Virus record (IMG/VR): IMGVR_UViG_3300035156_000227
Location: 1 to 44,937 of that record
Reading direction: 5' to 3' (one strand)
DNA: 44,937 bases
DNA from: a virus
The notes under the pieces were generated by a model. That model ran no database searches, was not told the DNA's origin, and saw only the letters and a list, made by a program, of their open reading frames with translations. The position numbers and the translations under genes are program-made. Below, in pieces: positions 38,197 to 44,868 of the stretch (positions are counted from its first letter, which is position 1; each line of letters starts with the position of its first letter).

Positions 38197-39587
38197 TGCC
38201 ATCTTCAAACCTCAAAATTGACTTTATCAGCACCCAGCAGAGCCAGAAGGAGGTGTCGATTAACGTCGCTATCCAAGCGCTCGACACCGCTGTCGCTGGC
38301 AGGTTTGTTGCTGACCTGAGCCAAGCACCTGCAACACTGGCACTGGCCGAAGCCGACTGCGCCAACGCGTTCCTGAAGTTCACCGGCATTCCCGCACGGA
38401 CGGTTGCACTCACGGTTGCACCGCGGCCGTGGCTGTGGGTAGTCGAAAGCGCGCTCTCGGGCCCTAACTCGAACTGCATCATCAAGACCGAGGGGCACGA
38501 TGGCGTGACAATCACTGCCGGGATGAAGGCGGTCGTCTATTGCGACGGCGTCGAAGTTTCGTTCCTCGGCTCCGCCAGCGATGAGGGCGACCTTCAAGCC
38601 GCTGTCTCTGGCCACCTGGTGAAGGACATTACCGGCGCCGTGAACCTCACCCTATCCGAGGCGGAAGCCCTGAACGCTTTCCTGACGTTCACGGGAGTCC
38701 CTGGTCCAGTTGCAACGCTGGTGCTGCCTGATACCCCTCGCTTCTGGATTGTCGACAGCCGGACCACCGGCGCCAACGCTGCAGTCAGCCTCAAGACCCC
38801 TACAGGGGCTGCTGTGGCGCTTCCAGCCGGCCCAGTGAGCGTCTACTCGGACGGTGTGGCGGTCTCGGTCATCTCGGACCTGTCAGGCCTCCTTGAGCGC
38901 GTAGCTGTACTAGAGGGCCAAGGCGCATCGACCCGCTCGCTTGCAAGCCATCTCGTTAAGGACCTGACCGGGCTGGCCTCACCTATCGCCTTGACCGCTG
39001 AGGAGGCGGACAACAACATCCTGACGTTCACGGGCAACAATGGCGCCGTCACGATAATTGTCCCAGCGGCCGCGCGCAGCTGGACTATCGAAAACAAGAC
39101 CGTGCAGTCGAACTTGACGGTCAAAACGCAGGGTGGCGCCGGAATCCAGCTGCCACCTATGCTCCCTAGCGGTACCTACACTGTTCAAGCCTACTGCAAC
39201 GGGACCGATGTAAAGCGCCTAGCCTCGAACGTAACGGCGTTTCACGCCCAGTTCTCGGGTAAGCCGGCTGCCGGCCAAGCCTTGATTGGCTATGTCTCCT
39301 CGGGGAGAACGATGCTGCCGAAGGGTCTGTCGCACCCCTACCGGGTTGGCGTTGCACCTGCGGGCTCGCCTGGGTTCAGCGTCCGGAAAGCAGCCTACGG
39401 CAGTCCTCTACCTGGCGACTACATCGGCGGGTTCCAAATCTACGCGAACAGCACCTACGGGGCATTCGTCCCCAACACCGATGTGACGCTCGAGGACGGA
39501 GATTTTCTCTACATCGAAGCGCCGGCCGGCACCGACGCCAACCTCTCCGACCTTTTCATCGCCCTAAATCTCGTCCGCCTAGACTAA
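38196..39587 (+). CDS. Tail fibre-type protein with three internal repeats
   Basis: 463 residues. Opens with KIDFISTQQSQKEVSINVAIQALD, like DUF2793 phage structural proteins. Three ~85-residue repeats (about 36-120, 138-220, 254-338) each carry an L-x-x-E-A-x-x-N-x-F-L-x-FTG motif and a W-[VT]-[VI]-[ED] strand. A C-terminal domain of ~110 residues follows. Repeated beta modules and position suggest a distal fibre or capsid-surface adhesin. Overlaps the host specificity gene by 1 bp. Confidence 0.7.
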   Translation: MPSSNLKIDFISTQQSQKEVSINVAIQALDTAVAGRFVADLSQAPATLALAEADCANAFLKFTGIPARTVALTVAPRPWLWVVESALSGPNSNCIIKTEGHDGVTITAGMKAVVYCDGVEVSFLGSASDEGDLQAAVSGHLVKDITGAVNLTLSEAEALNAFLTFTGVPGPVATLVLPDTPRFWIVDSRTTGANAAVSLKTPTGAAVALPAGPVSVYSDGVAVSVISDLSGLLERVAVLEGQGASTRSLASHLVKDLTGLASPIALTAEEADNNILTFTGNNGAVTIIVPAAARSWTIENKTVQSNLTVKTQGGAGIQLPPMLPSGTYTVQAYCNGTDVKRLASNVTAFHAQFSGKPAAGQALIGYVSSGRTMLPKGLSHPYRVGVAPAGSPGFSVRKAAYGSPLPGDYIGGFQIYANSTYGAFVPNTDVTLEDGDFLYIEAPAGTDANLSDLFIALNLVRLD

Positions 39588-39603
39588 TTAATCAACTACA
39601 AAT

Positions 39604-39894
39604 ATGCGCATCAATCTCTCTCCCCAAAATCCGACCGTAGTCGCTGAGATTTACAACGTCGCCGATGTGAATGTCCTCGTTGTTCCCGAGGATACGTCGA
39701 CCATTACAGTGGAGTGGACTATCTCGTCTGCCGAAGACATAAAAAAGGGAACTGCACTGTGGCAGTTCTGGGCCCTTGGCTCCGTTACAGGAGAGCCTGT
39801 TTCTGCAGAGTTTGACCGCTCCGTATCGCATTTGCGTTTCACCGCGATTACCGGCTCTGGCGCTGTCGAATACCTGAAGCTGGGGGGGGTGTGA
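39604..39894 (+). CDS. Small structural protein
   Basis: 96 residues, beta-rich (ITVEWTISSAEDIKKGTALWQFW). Lies between two fibre-type genes and probably belongs to the tail tip. No clear ribosome site. Stop overlaps the next start. Confidence 0.6.
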   Translation: MRINLSPQNPTVVAEIYNVADVNVLVVPEDTSTITVEWTISSAEDIKKGTALWQFWALGSVTGEPVSAEFDRSVSHLRFTAITGSGAVEYLKLGGV

Positions 39895-41069
39895 TGGGTA
39901 GCGCATTTGAGAAACCAGTTTCGGCCTCCGCACTCGCTACACTTCAAGAGGCCATCACTAGCACTCTGGCGACGAAAGACCAGTTGGCCAGCGTTCAGCA
40001 GGCGGTCCTGGCGGCGGTGGCCGCTTCCGGCGGTGGTGCCGAACCAGGCGAGGTTAAAACTTTTGCTCTCGACGCTGCCGGCAATGTGCCGGCGGGCTAT
40101 GCACAAATCAACGGCCCCGGCAATATGCCCGTCGTGATGGGAGGCTTGCTGGCGTATTTCGGTAACTCGAAAGGGAGCCCCTCCGTCAACACGGGCTCGA
40201 GCAATGTCGTCGCACGCGGCAACGAGGCCATCTGGTCCAACGGAGGGGCGGTCTATAGCTGGACTGTCGAGGGCGGCCTGACCAGCCTTTCGCTGCCGGC
40301 GGTCCCCACTGGCGGCATGGCCACCCTGGCCTTCTTGCCCTCGGGCCGATTGCTGTCCGCGGGCTCCATGAATGGCAGCTTTGGCTCCACCAGCTGCTAC
40401 GCTGGAAACTTCGCCACTGTGACCTGGAACCAGGTCGCGCCCCTGGCTGTCTCGCGGGGCTGGGCGTCGCTCGTCGCGCTCAAGGATGGAAAAGTTGCCT
40501 GTATCGGCGGCAGCAATGCCGTCTATTACCAAATCAACGCCGCCAATCTGCTCGCGACTGTTGAGACGTACAACGAGTCGAACAACACCTGGACGACCGG
40601 CACCTCCGCACCTGTTCGCGGCATCGGCCAAGCGGTGCTCCTGCCGAGCGGGCTCGTGCTCTGGGTCCCGACTGCTTACTCGCCGGATGGCAGCACGCTC
40701 GTCACCAACACGAACCGCGCTTGGCTCTATAACCCGACCGACTCGTCCTGGGTCGAGACGGACTCAATGCCTGTCGGCGTGACGCTTAATGCCTCGAGCG
40801 CCCTCGTGGCCGATGCGGCCGGCGCTCTGCTGGTCGGCGTTTCGGGCACAGCGGGGGCTTGCCGCTACACGGACGGCAATGCAGCCGGCAGCCGCTGGAC
40901 GGCTCTAAAGCTTGACTATCCCGTGATGCAGGCCTCGAACGCTCGCGGCGGCTATGGCGCCCGGCTGAGTGATGGGCAGGTCTTTGTCCCACTATCCAGC
41001 GCTGTCCCGATGGTCGTCAATGTCCAATATAACCCGGGCGGCGTACTCGTCCAGGCCCGCAAAATCTAA
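39894..41069 (+). CDS. Kelch-like beta-propeller tail protein
   Basis: 391 residues. N-terminal ~75 residues are a helical/linker segment for attachment. Then come about five to six Kelch-like blades with strand pairs such as LAFLPSGRLLSAGS, LVALKDGKVACIGG, VETYNESNNTWTTGT, AVLLPSGLVLWVP and AWLYNPTDSSWVETD. Such propellers bind glycans or proteins, so this is a candidate receptor-binding protein at the end of the tail operon. The ATG at 39894 follows a G-rich ribosome site; a GTG one codon upstream is also possible. Confidence 0.7.
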   Translation: MGSAFEKPVSASALATLQEAITSTLATKDQLASVQQAVLAAVAASGGGAEPGEVKTFALDAAGNVPAGYAQINGPGNMPVVMGGLLAYFGNSKGSPSVNTGSSNVVARGNEAIWSNGGAVYSWTVEGGLTSLSLPAVPTGGMATLAFLPSGRLLSAGSMNGSFGSTSCYAGNFATVTWNQVAPLAVSRGWASLVALKDGKVACIGGSNAVYYQINAANLLATVETYNESNNTWTTGTSAPVRGIGQAVLLPSGLVLWVPTAYSPDGSTLVTNTNRAWLYNPTDSSWVETDSMPVGVTLNASSALVADAAGALLVGVSGTAGACRYTDGNAAGSRWTALKLDYPVMQASNARGGYGARLSDGQVFVPLSSAVPMVVNVQYNPGGVLVQARKI

Positions 41070-41084
41070 AGGAAAGGCTCCACC

Positions 41085-41285
41085 ATGCTGAAATTTGAAC
41101 TGACTGCCGGCGGCTATCGCGTCTACGACAACGAGGGCCGGGCATGGGTCGATGTTGAGGGCGACCCGGAGAGGCCCGCTGTCGACGGGGTGCTCCAGCC
41201 CTTCGCGAGCGAGGCAGAGGCAGAAGCACACGCCACTCGCACCATCGCCGAGCTCACCGGCAGGCCAACGCCTGCTACTGAATAA
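41085..41285 (+). CDS. Small hypothetical protein
   Basis: 66 residues, acidic, soluble. AAAGGAAAGG upstream. Between the last tail gene and the lysis genes. It resembles small tail-assembly or chaperone proteins found after fibre genes in many phages, but is not recognised. Confidence 0.6.
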   Translation: MLKFELTAGGYRVYDNEGRAWVDVEGDPERPAVDGVLQPFASEAEAEAHATRTIAELTGRPTPATE

Positions 41286-41299
41286 CCCCCATTCAATTA

Positions 41300-41315
41300 G
41301 GCCGGTTCGCCGGCC
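41300..41315 (+). other. Strong hairpin without T tract
   Basis: GGCCGG-TTCG-CCGGCC, perfect 6-bp stem with a UUCG tetraloop, between the 66-aa gene and the lysis genes. With no T run it is more likely an RNA processing or stability element than a terminator. Confidence 0.5.
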
Positions 41316-41334
41316 GCCACCAATAAGAATAAAA

Positions 41335-41622
41335 ATGAGCACTCAAGCAGAAGCCAAACTCGCCGTCCTGGAAAACCGCCTCGACCGCATCGAACGAGCC
41401 CTGGAAGGCATCGCAAGCAGCCTGGCCATCTTGGCCCGGGTCGAGATTCAGAACGCCGCCTTGACCGCCACGGTTCAGGAACAAGGTCTCGCCATTGCCG
41501 CAATCAAGGAAGAAATGCCATCGCTGAAGCTTGTGCGTTTTGGCGCCGGCTCCTTGGTCATCGGCATCCTTGCCGCAGTGGGCACTGCAGTTCTGAAGCT
41601 GATTGGCCTGGGAGCCTCGTAA
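41335..41622 (+). CDS. Coiled-coil membrane protein of the lysis cassette
   Basis: 95 residues. Coiled coil at 5-60 (LENRLDRIERALEGI), then one transmembrane helix near the C-terminus (FGAGSLVIGILAAVGTAVLKLIGL). This is the layout of XhlA-type holin partners. Its stop overlaps the endolysin start, so it belongs to the lysis operon. The start at 41335 is chosen because earlier in-frame starts would overlap the previous gene and the hairpin. Confidence 0.65.
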   Translation: MSTQAEAKLAVLENRLDRIERALEGIASSLAILARVEIQNAALTATVQEQGLAIAAIKEEMPSLKLVRFGAGSLVIGILAAVGTAVLKLIGLGAS

Positions 41623-42095
41623 TGAAGGCCTCGCAAGCTCTACGCACGTTCATTAAGTGCTATGAGACCTGCTGGCTGGAGGGCAAGCGCTGTCCCGCCG
41701 GCGTGCCCACTTGGGGCTGGGGTCACACCGGCAAAGACGTGGTGCTCGGCGGCCGAATCACCCAGGAGCAAGCTGACCGACTCTTCGACGCCGACCTGGC
41801 GTCGTTTGAGCGCGACGTGAGCAGCCTCGTGAAGGTGCAATTAACGCAAAGCCAGTTCGACGCGCTCGTGAGCTACGCCTTCAACGTTGGGAGTGACATT
41901 GACGCCGACACCGTCCCGGAAGGGCTTGGCGACTCGACGCTGCTGCGCAAGCTTAATGCCGGCGACTACGCTGGCGCTGCAGCCCAGTTCCCGCTTTGGA
42001 ACAAGGCAAAGGGCAAGGTCCTAAACGGCTTAACCAAACGGCGCCTGGCCGAGCGCGACATTTTCTTGCACGGTAAGTACGTGAACCACCAATGA
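41622..42095 (+). CDS. Endolysin, T4-lysozyme type (GH24)
   Basis: 157 residues. Catalytic pattern Glu15-x8-Cys24-x5-Thr30, the E-C-T variant of the usual E-D-T triad, in YETCWLEGKRC...VPTWGWGHTG. Also SQFDALVSYAFNVG and RRLAERDIFL, typical of GH24 endolysins. It hydrolyses the glycan strands of peptidoglycan. No N-terminal SAR or signal sequence is visible, so release should depend on a holin. Confidence 0.9.
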   Translation: MKASQALRTFIKCYETCWLEGKRCPAGVPTWGWGHTGKDVVLGGRITQEQADRLFDADLASFERDVSSLVKVQLTQSQFDALVSYAFNVGSDIDADTVPEGLGDSTLLRKLNAGDYAGAAAQFPLWNKAKGKVLNGLTKRRLAERDIFLHGKYVNHQ

Positions 42096-42385
42096 CAACT
42101 CCTGAAAAATCTGCCCAAGAAATTAAGGTACCGGACGACATTGAGCGCTTCAATCTGCGCACGGTGTTACTCCACCTTTTGACCGGAAAAGATGGCCAGT
42201 CACTGGACCTAGGAAGGGTCATGTGGGTTATCACGGCCTTCTCTCACATCGCCTACACAGCTTGGCAGGCCGCATCGGTGAAGGTGTTCGACCCTACCGC
42301 CTTTGCCACCGGCGCCGGAATCATTGCTGGTGGATTCGGCGCAAACATACTCATGAAAGCTCAAACTGAGCCCGACGCAAAATGA
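42092..42385 (+). CDS. Putative holin
   Basis: 97 residues. A polar N-terminal third, then two likely membrane segments (VMWVITAFSHIAYTAWQAA and FATGAGIIAGGFGANILM) and a short charged tail. This is similar in layout to small membrane proteins beside endolysins in betaproteobacterial phages. Overlaps endolysin and Rz genes. Confidence 0.65.
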   Translation: MTTPEKSAQEIKVPDDIERFNLRTVLLHLLTGKDGQSLDLGRVMWVITAFSHIAYTAWQAASVKVFDPTAFATGAGIIAGGFGANILMKAQTEPDAK

Positions 42386-42792
42386 TGACCACTATCCTCG
42401 CCTGGTTCGTGAAAGACCCGGTTACCCGCGGCGCCGGCGCGGCCGCTCTCGTTGCGTTAATTGCAGTTTGTGGCTACCTGGAAGTTCAGGTGCTCGCGAA
42501 AGAGCACCGTATATCGACGCTTGAGACAACTTCGGCCGCTAAAGACGAAACCATTGGCCAACTGCGTCAGCGAGCAGCTTCGTACGAAAGCGCTCTGTCC
42601 GAGTTGGCCAGGTTAAGCCGGGTGGCAGAGGCCGAGCAAGACGCTGCGAACGCTCGCGCGAAAGCACTGGGCATTCAGTCTGCTAAAACAATAGCGGCTC
42701 TCAAGGCGGCAAGGGTCCCTACGGACTGCGCCGGCGCAGCTATCTGGGGAGCGCAAACAGCCAAGGACTTGGCGAAAGGATGGGGCGAATGA
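42382..42792 (+). CDS. Rz: Rz-like inner-membrane spanin
   Basis: 136 residues. N-terminal signal anchor (GAGAAALVALIAVCGYL), then a periplasmic coiled coil (ISTLETTSAAKDETIGQLRQ, and the following heptads) and a Cys near the C-terminus (VPTDCAG). Would pair with Rz1 to fuse inner and outer membranes in the last step of lysis. Confidence 0.8.
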   Translation: MMTTILAWFVKDPVTRGAGAAALVALIAVCGYLEVQVLAKEHRISTLETTSAAKDETIGQLRQRAASYESALSELARLSRVAEAEQDAANARAKALGIQSAKTIAALKAARVPTDCAGAAIWGAQTAKDLAKGWGE

Positions 42793-43052
42793 ACGCATCG
42801 AATTTCATAAAAGCGGTGACTACACTATCCATTGCAGCAAGCCTTACGGGCTGCGCAAGTCAAGAGCAACCCCCTTCAACGGTGTTCAGTCCCGTTGTCG
42901 CATCAAAGCCACCGCTGCCCGCGCGTCCCACTTTAACTATCGCCTCAATGCCTGAGGGCGCGAGCTGCGGAGTCCAGATACCGCTGTACGCCCAGAGCCT
43001 GGCCCAATGCCAGGGGTACGCGGAGCAGCTTGAGGCCATCCTAAAAAAATAA
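42789..43052 (+). CDS. Rz1: Rz1-like outer-membrane spanin lipoprotein
   Basis: 87 residues. Signal peptide ending in lipobox LTGC (Cys22), then a proline-rich stretch (PPSTVFSPVVASKPPLPARP), as in Rz1. It starts in a 4-bp overlap with the Rz stop, a separate rather than embedded arrangement. Last gene of the late operon, followed by a terminator. Confidence 0.8.
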   Translation: MNASNFIKAVTTLSIAASLTGCASQEQPPSTVFSPVVASKPPLPARPTLTIASMPEGASCGVQIPLYAQSLAQCQGYAEQLEAILKK

Positions 43053-43085
43053 CGTTGTGTGTGTGTGTTGTACCTTTGCCCTGTC

Positions 43086-43112
43086 GCCCTCCAGCGATGG
43101 GGCATTTTTTTT
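43086..43112 (+). terminator. Terminator of the late operon
   Basis: GCCC-TCCAGCGATG-GGGC stem (extendable through CC/GG pairs) followed by A and eight T. A TTGCGCG cassette follows 6 bases later. Confidence 0.75.
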
Positions 43113-43117
43113 GGTTG

Positions 43118-43161
43118 TTGCGCGTCCCTGCGCGTGCGGTTCGGTAGTTGGTGGCTATACA
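43118..43161 (+). promoter_or_regulatory. TTGCGCG promoter cassette G
   Basis: TTGCGCGTCC / CTGCGCGTGC then GGTTCGG; -10-like TATACA at 43156-43161, 38 bp from box start. Thirty-four kilobases from the early copies but with the same layout. Confidence 0.65.
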
Positions 43162-43187
43162 AGAAACCAACAACTAGACCATTTAAT

Positions 43188-43361
43188 ATGTTCAATACAC
43201 AACGTCCAAGCCAGCAGGAGCTGCTCTCTGAATATCGCGGGGTGCTCGCACAGGAGTTGCTTCACTTAGTGAGAACCGAACCAACAAACCTCGAGAAAAT
43301 GGACCCAGTCCGATTGAAACTCCAGGCAGTAATGTTCCATCTCCGAAAACCCTCTAAGTAA
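43188..43361 (+). CDS. Small helical protein (57 aa)
   Basis: 57 residues, helical and basic at the end (MDPVRLKLQAVMFHLRKPSK). It is flanked by a cassette promoter and a terminator, so it is a stand-alone unit. No clear ribosome site precedes the ATG. Not recognised; expression timing should match the early genes. Confidence 0.55.
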   Translation: MFNTQRPSQQELLSEYRGVLAQELLHLVRTEPTNLEKMDPVRLKLQAVMFHLRKPSK

Positions 43362-43363
43362 TT

Positions 43364-43387
43364 AAGCCCCGCCTAGTGCGGGGTTTT
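43364..43387 (+). terminator. Terminator after the 57-aa gene
   Basis: AAGCCCCGC-CTAGT-GCGGGG then TTTTT, nearly identical to the one at 7601. Confidence 0.85.
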
Positions 43388-43393
43388 TCATTA

Positions 43394-43436
43394 TTGCGTT
43401 CTCCTGCGCGTAAAAAGCGTCAGCGATACCTATACA
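43394..43436 (+). promoter_or_regulatory. TTGCGCG promoter cassette H (divergent copy)
   Basis: TTGCGTTCTC / CTGCGCGTAA, then AAAGCGTC and TATACA at 43431-43436, 37 bp from box start, one shorter than the others. Drives the PD-(D/E)XK-like gene after a ~130-bp leader. Confidence 0.5.
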
Positions 43437-43462
43437 TCCATATGCGCACTACTGCGCACTTT

Positions 43463-43476
43463 GGGCGGCCACAGCC
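43463..43476 (+). repeat. Leader repeat GGGCGGCCACAGCC, copy 2
   Basis: Perfect match to 12964-12977. Again in the leader between a promoter and the first gene of a cargo unit. Confidence 0.45.
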
Positions 43477-43567
43477 TTAGAACGCGGCACTAGGGATTCA
43501 ACACAAAAATACACGAGGGCATTCGGCAGTAACCCCGCGCCAGATAATTCGGGGGTGGAGCAGACCG

Positions 43568-44152
43568 ATGAAAATGGTCGAACGCAAGCCATTGTCCTGG
43601 AGCCTTCCGGACTTTACCAAATCAGGTTATCTCGGCACGCAGCCGCTTAATGCTGGGGACTGGGAAGCAGCGGTGTCGGCTGCTAAAGCTCGCCAGAGCA
43701 TCGCAAAGAGTGGCACGTTTCAGAAAGTTGCCAAGAATCCAGAGCGCCAATTTCAATGTGACCTGAAAGGCACTATCGCAGAGATAGGGTTCGGCAGCTA
43801 CCTTTCGTTCGTGGCAGAGGCGAACATCGTCGACCTGGAGAAGGCTACCCTGGTGGCCGACGCCCCGGAAGCGAGGGAGGATGTGCTCCTCGACGGCATG
43901 AGGTTTGACATTAAAGGCTGCGCCGGCCTGGTTGAGGGGCTTACTGTCCGCGATGATAAATTGCTTATTATCAATTGTCATCAGCACGACGTTAAATACA
44001 AGGATTACTGCGGCTATTTCTTCGTAAAGAGCTATAAAGACCACCAGGATGTATTCTATTTTACTCGCGAGGAAGTGAATACCTGGGAGCGAACCAAGGG
44101 TGCATTTAAAGCCGGGGACTATTACGCAAGAGATATTCCGAAGGTTAACTGA
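43568..44152 (+). CDS. PD-(D/E)XK nuclease-like protein
   Basis: 194 residues. Glu72 in GTIAEIG, Asp105 in EDVLLDGM and Asp114-Ile-Lys116 in RFDIKG form the spacing and local hydrophobicity of a PD-(D/E)XK active site, followed by a strand (KLLIINCHQH). A restriction-like or repair nuclease is possible. A one-gene unit next to attR, driven by a cassette promoter. GGTGGAG precedes the ATG. Lower AT/GC balance than its neighbours hints at a different origin. No partner methylase or ATPase is seen. Confidence 0.6.
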   Translation: MKMVERKPLSWSLPDFTKSGYLGTQPLNAGDWEAAVSAAKARQSIAKSGTFQKVAKNPERQFQCDLKGTIAEIGFGSYLSFVAEANIVDLEKATLVADAPEAREDVLLDGMRFDIKGCAGLVEGLTVRDDKLLIINCHQHDVKYKDYCGYFFVKSYKDHQDVFYFTREEVNTWERTKGAFKAGDYYARDIPKVN

Positions 44153-44167
44153 AAATACAACAAAGGC

Positions 44168-44194
44168 AAGCCCGGCTATTCGTGTCGGGCTTTT
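44168..44194 (+). terminator. Terminator after the nuclease-like gene
   Basis: AAGCCCG...CGGGCTTTTC hairpin with T-rich tail. Confidence 0.75.
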
Positions 44195-44213
44195 CTTTTA
44201 TCAATAGCCTATG

Positions 44214-44219
44214 TATACT
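44214..44219 (+). promoter_or_regulatory. Candidate -10 (TATACT)
   Basis: TATACT 29 bp before the start codon of the last gene and just after a terminator; no TTGCGCG box. Probably a lysogenic promoter. Confidence 0.45.
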
Positions 44220-44247
44220 TGCACAGTTAACCACAGGGGAGGTGAAA

Positions 44248-44583
44248 ATGGTCGAACTGAACATGGATGATATTATCGGTCGCCTGCATGACCTGGCGGC
44301 TTATAGCCCGGCGCTGGCGCAACGTAACGAAGACGAGCATGATTTACCGGAAGACCCTGCATTGTGGCTAGCCGATAAAATTGAACGAGCATTAGCGCGA
44401 GTAGAGCAAGCGGCTCTTTTCAATAGCGCTGATGCTGCAGATTCAATGGATGAGCTTGGCAAGTGGCTCAAGCGAAGCTACGAGTACTACATGATTCGAC
44501 TGCGGGCGGCCGACACGCCTTGGTGCTTCCGCTTCCCGAAGGCCGGCTACGTCGCGACGCACATAAGCTACGCCCAGCACTGA
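44248..44583 (+). CDS. Hypothetical right-end cargo protein
   Basis: 111 residues, acidic and helical (DDIIGRLHDLAAYSPALAQRN; WLADKIERALARVEQAALF), then a basic C-terminal part. GGGGAGGTG is a strong ribosome site and sets the start. Not recognised. Last gene before attR, with its own promoter and terminator, the usual place for lysogenic cargo. Confidence 0.65.
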   Translation: MVELNMDDIIGRLHDLAAYSPALAQRNEDEHDLPEDPALWLADKIERALARVEQAALFNSADAADSMDELGKWLKRSYEYYMIRLRAADTPWCFRFPKAGYVATHISYAQH

Positions 44584-44605
44584 CCAACTGACCGCACAGC
44601 CCTCG

Positions 44606-44630
44606 AGCCCCGCTAAGTGCGGGGTTTTTT
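44606..44630 (+). terminator. Terminator before attR
   Basis: AGCCCCGC-TAAGT-GCGGGG followed by TTTTTT. Confidence 0.85.
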
Positions 44631-44654
44631 GTTGCCTGGCGCCGGTCGAGAGTG

Positions 44655-44675
44655 CGTGTGCAAATCGTGTGCACA
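44655..44675 (-). repeat. Integrase arm-type sites, right arm, pair 1
   Basis: CGTGTGCAAA at 44655-44664 is TTTGCACACG on the minus strand, an exact match to the left-arm site at 230-239. CGTGTGCACA at 44666-44675 is a second, near match with the same orientation. Confidence 0.55.
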
Positions 44676-44726
44676 TGGACTGAGGAGTCGACAGGCCCTC
44701 CTGCGCCCAGAGTAGGTTAGGCTTTT

Positions 44727-44759
44727 CGTGTGCACTAAAAACAAACAAATTTGCACACG
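44727..44759. repeat. Integrase arm-type sites, right arm, pair 2
   Basis: CGTGTGCACT (44727-44736, minus, partial match) and TTTGCACACG (44750-44759, plus, exact match). They lie 50-85 bp from the attR core, the usual distance of arm sites. Confidence 0.55.
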
Positions 44760-44810
44760 TTTAACATATTGATTATAAAGGAGAAATGGGGATTTTAGGT
44801 TACACACTGA

Positions 44811-44820
44811 GGACTTAAAA
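44811..44820 (+). other. attR core (GGACTTAAAA)
   Basis: Identical to attL core 103-112. Marks the right end of the prophage; excision between the cores would rebuild the host tRNA-Leu. Confidence 0.9.
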
Positions 44821-44868
44821 TCCCGTGCTCGCGAGGGCGTGCCGGTTCGATTCCGGCTCGGGGCACCA
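44811..44868 (+). tRNA. 3' half of host tRNA-Leu(UAA)
   Basis: Anticodon loop and stem (TCCCG), long variable arm, T-arm GCCGG-TTCGATT-CCGGC, acceptor TCGGGGC, A and CCA. No 5' half precedes it; the phage sequence to the left (44760-44810) is AT-rich. A start from the phage side could not give a functional tRNA. Confidence 0.92.

Noticed and set aside
38196-41069. Diversity-generating retroelement acting on tail fibres
   Set aside because: No reverse transcriptase and no template/variable repeat pair with adenine-specific differences is seen.
74-44868. Interrupted tRNA as an intron-containing tRNA-Leu
   Set aside because: Group I introns do occur in the anticodon loop of tRNA-Leu(UAA), but here 44.7 kb with phage genes and repeated att cores separates the halves.
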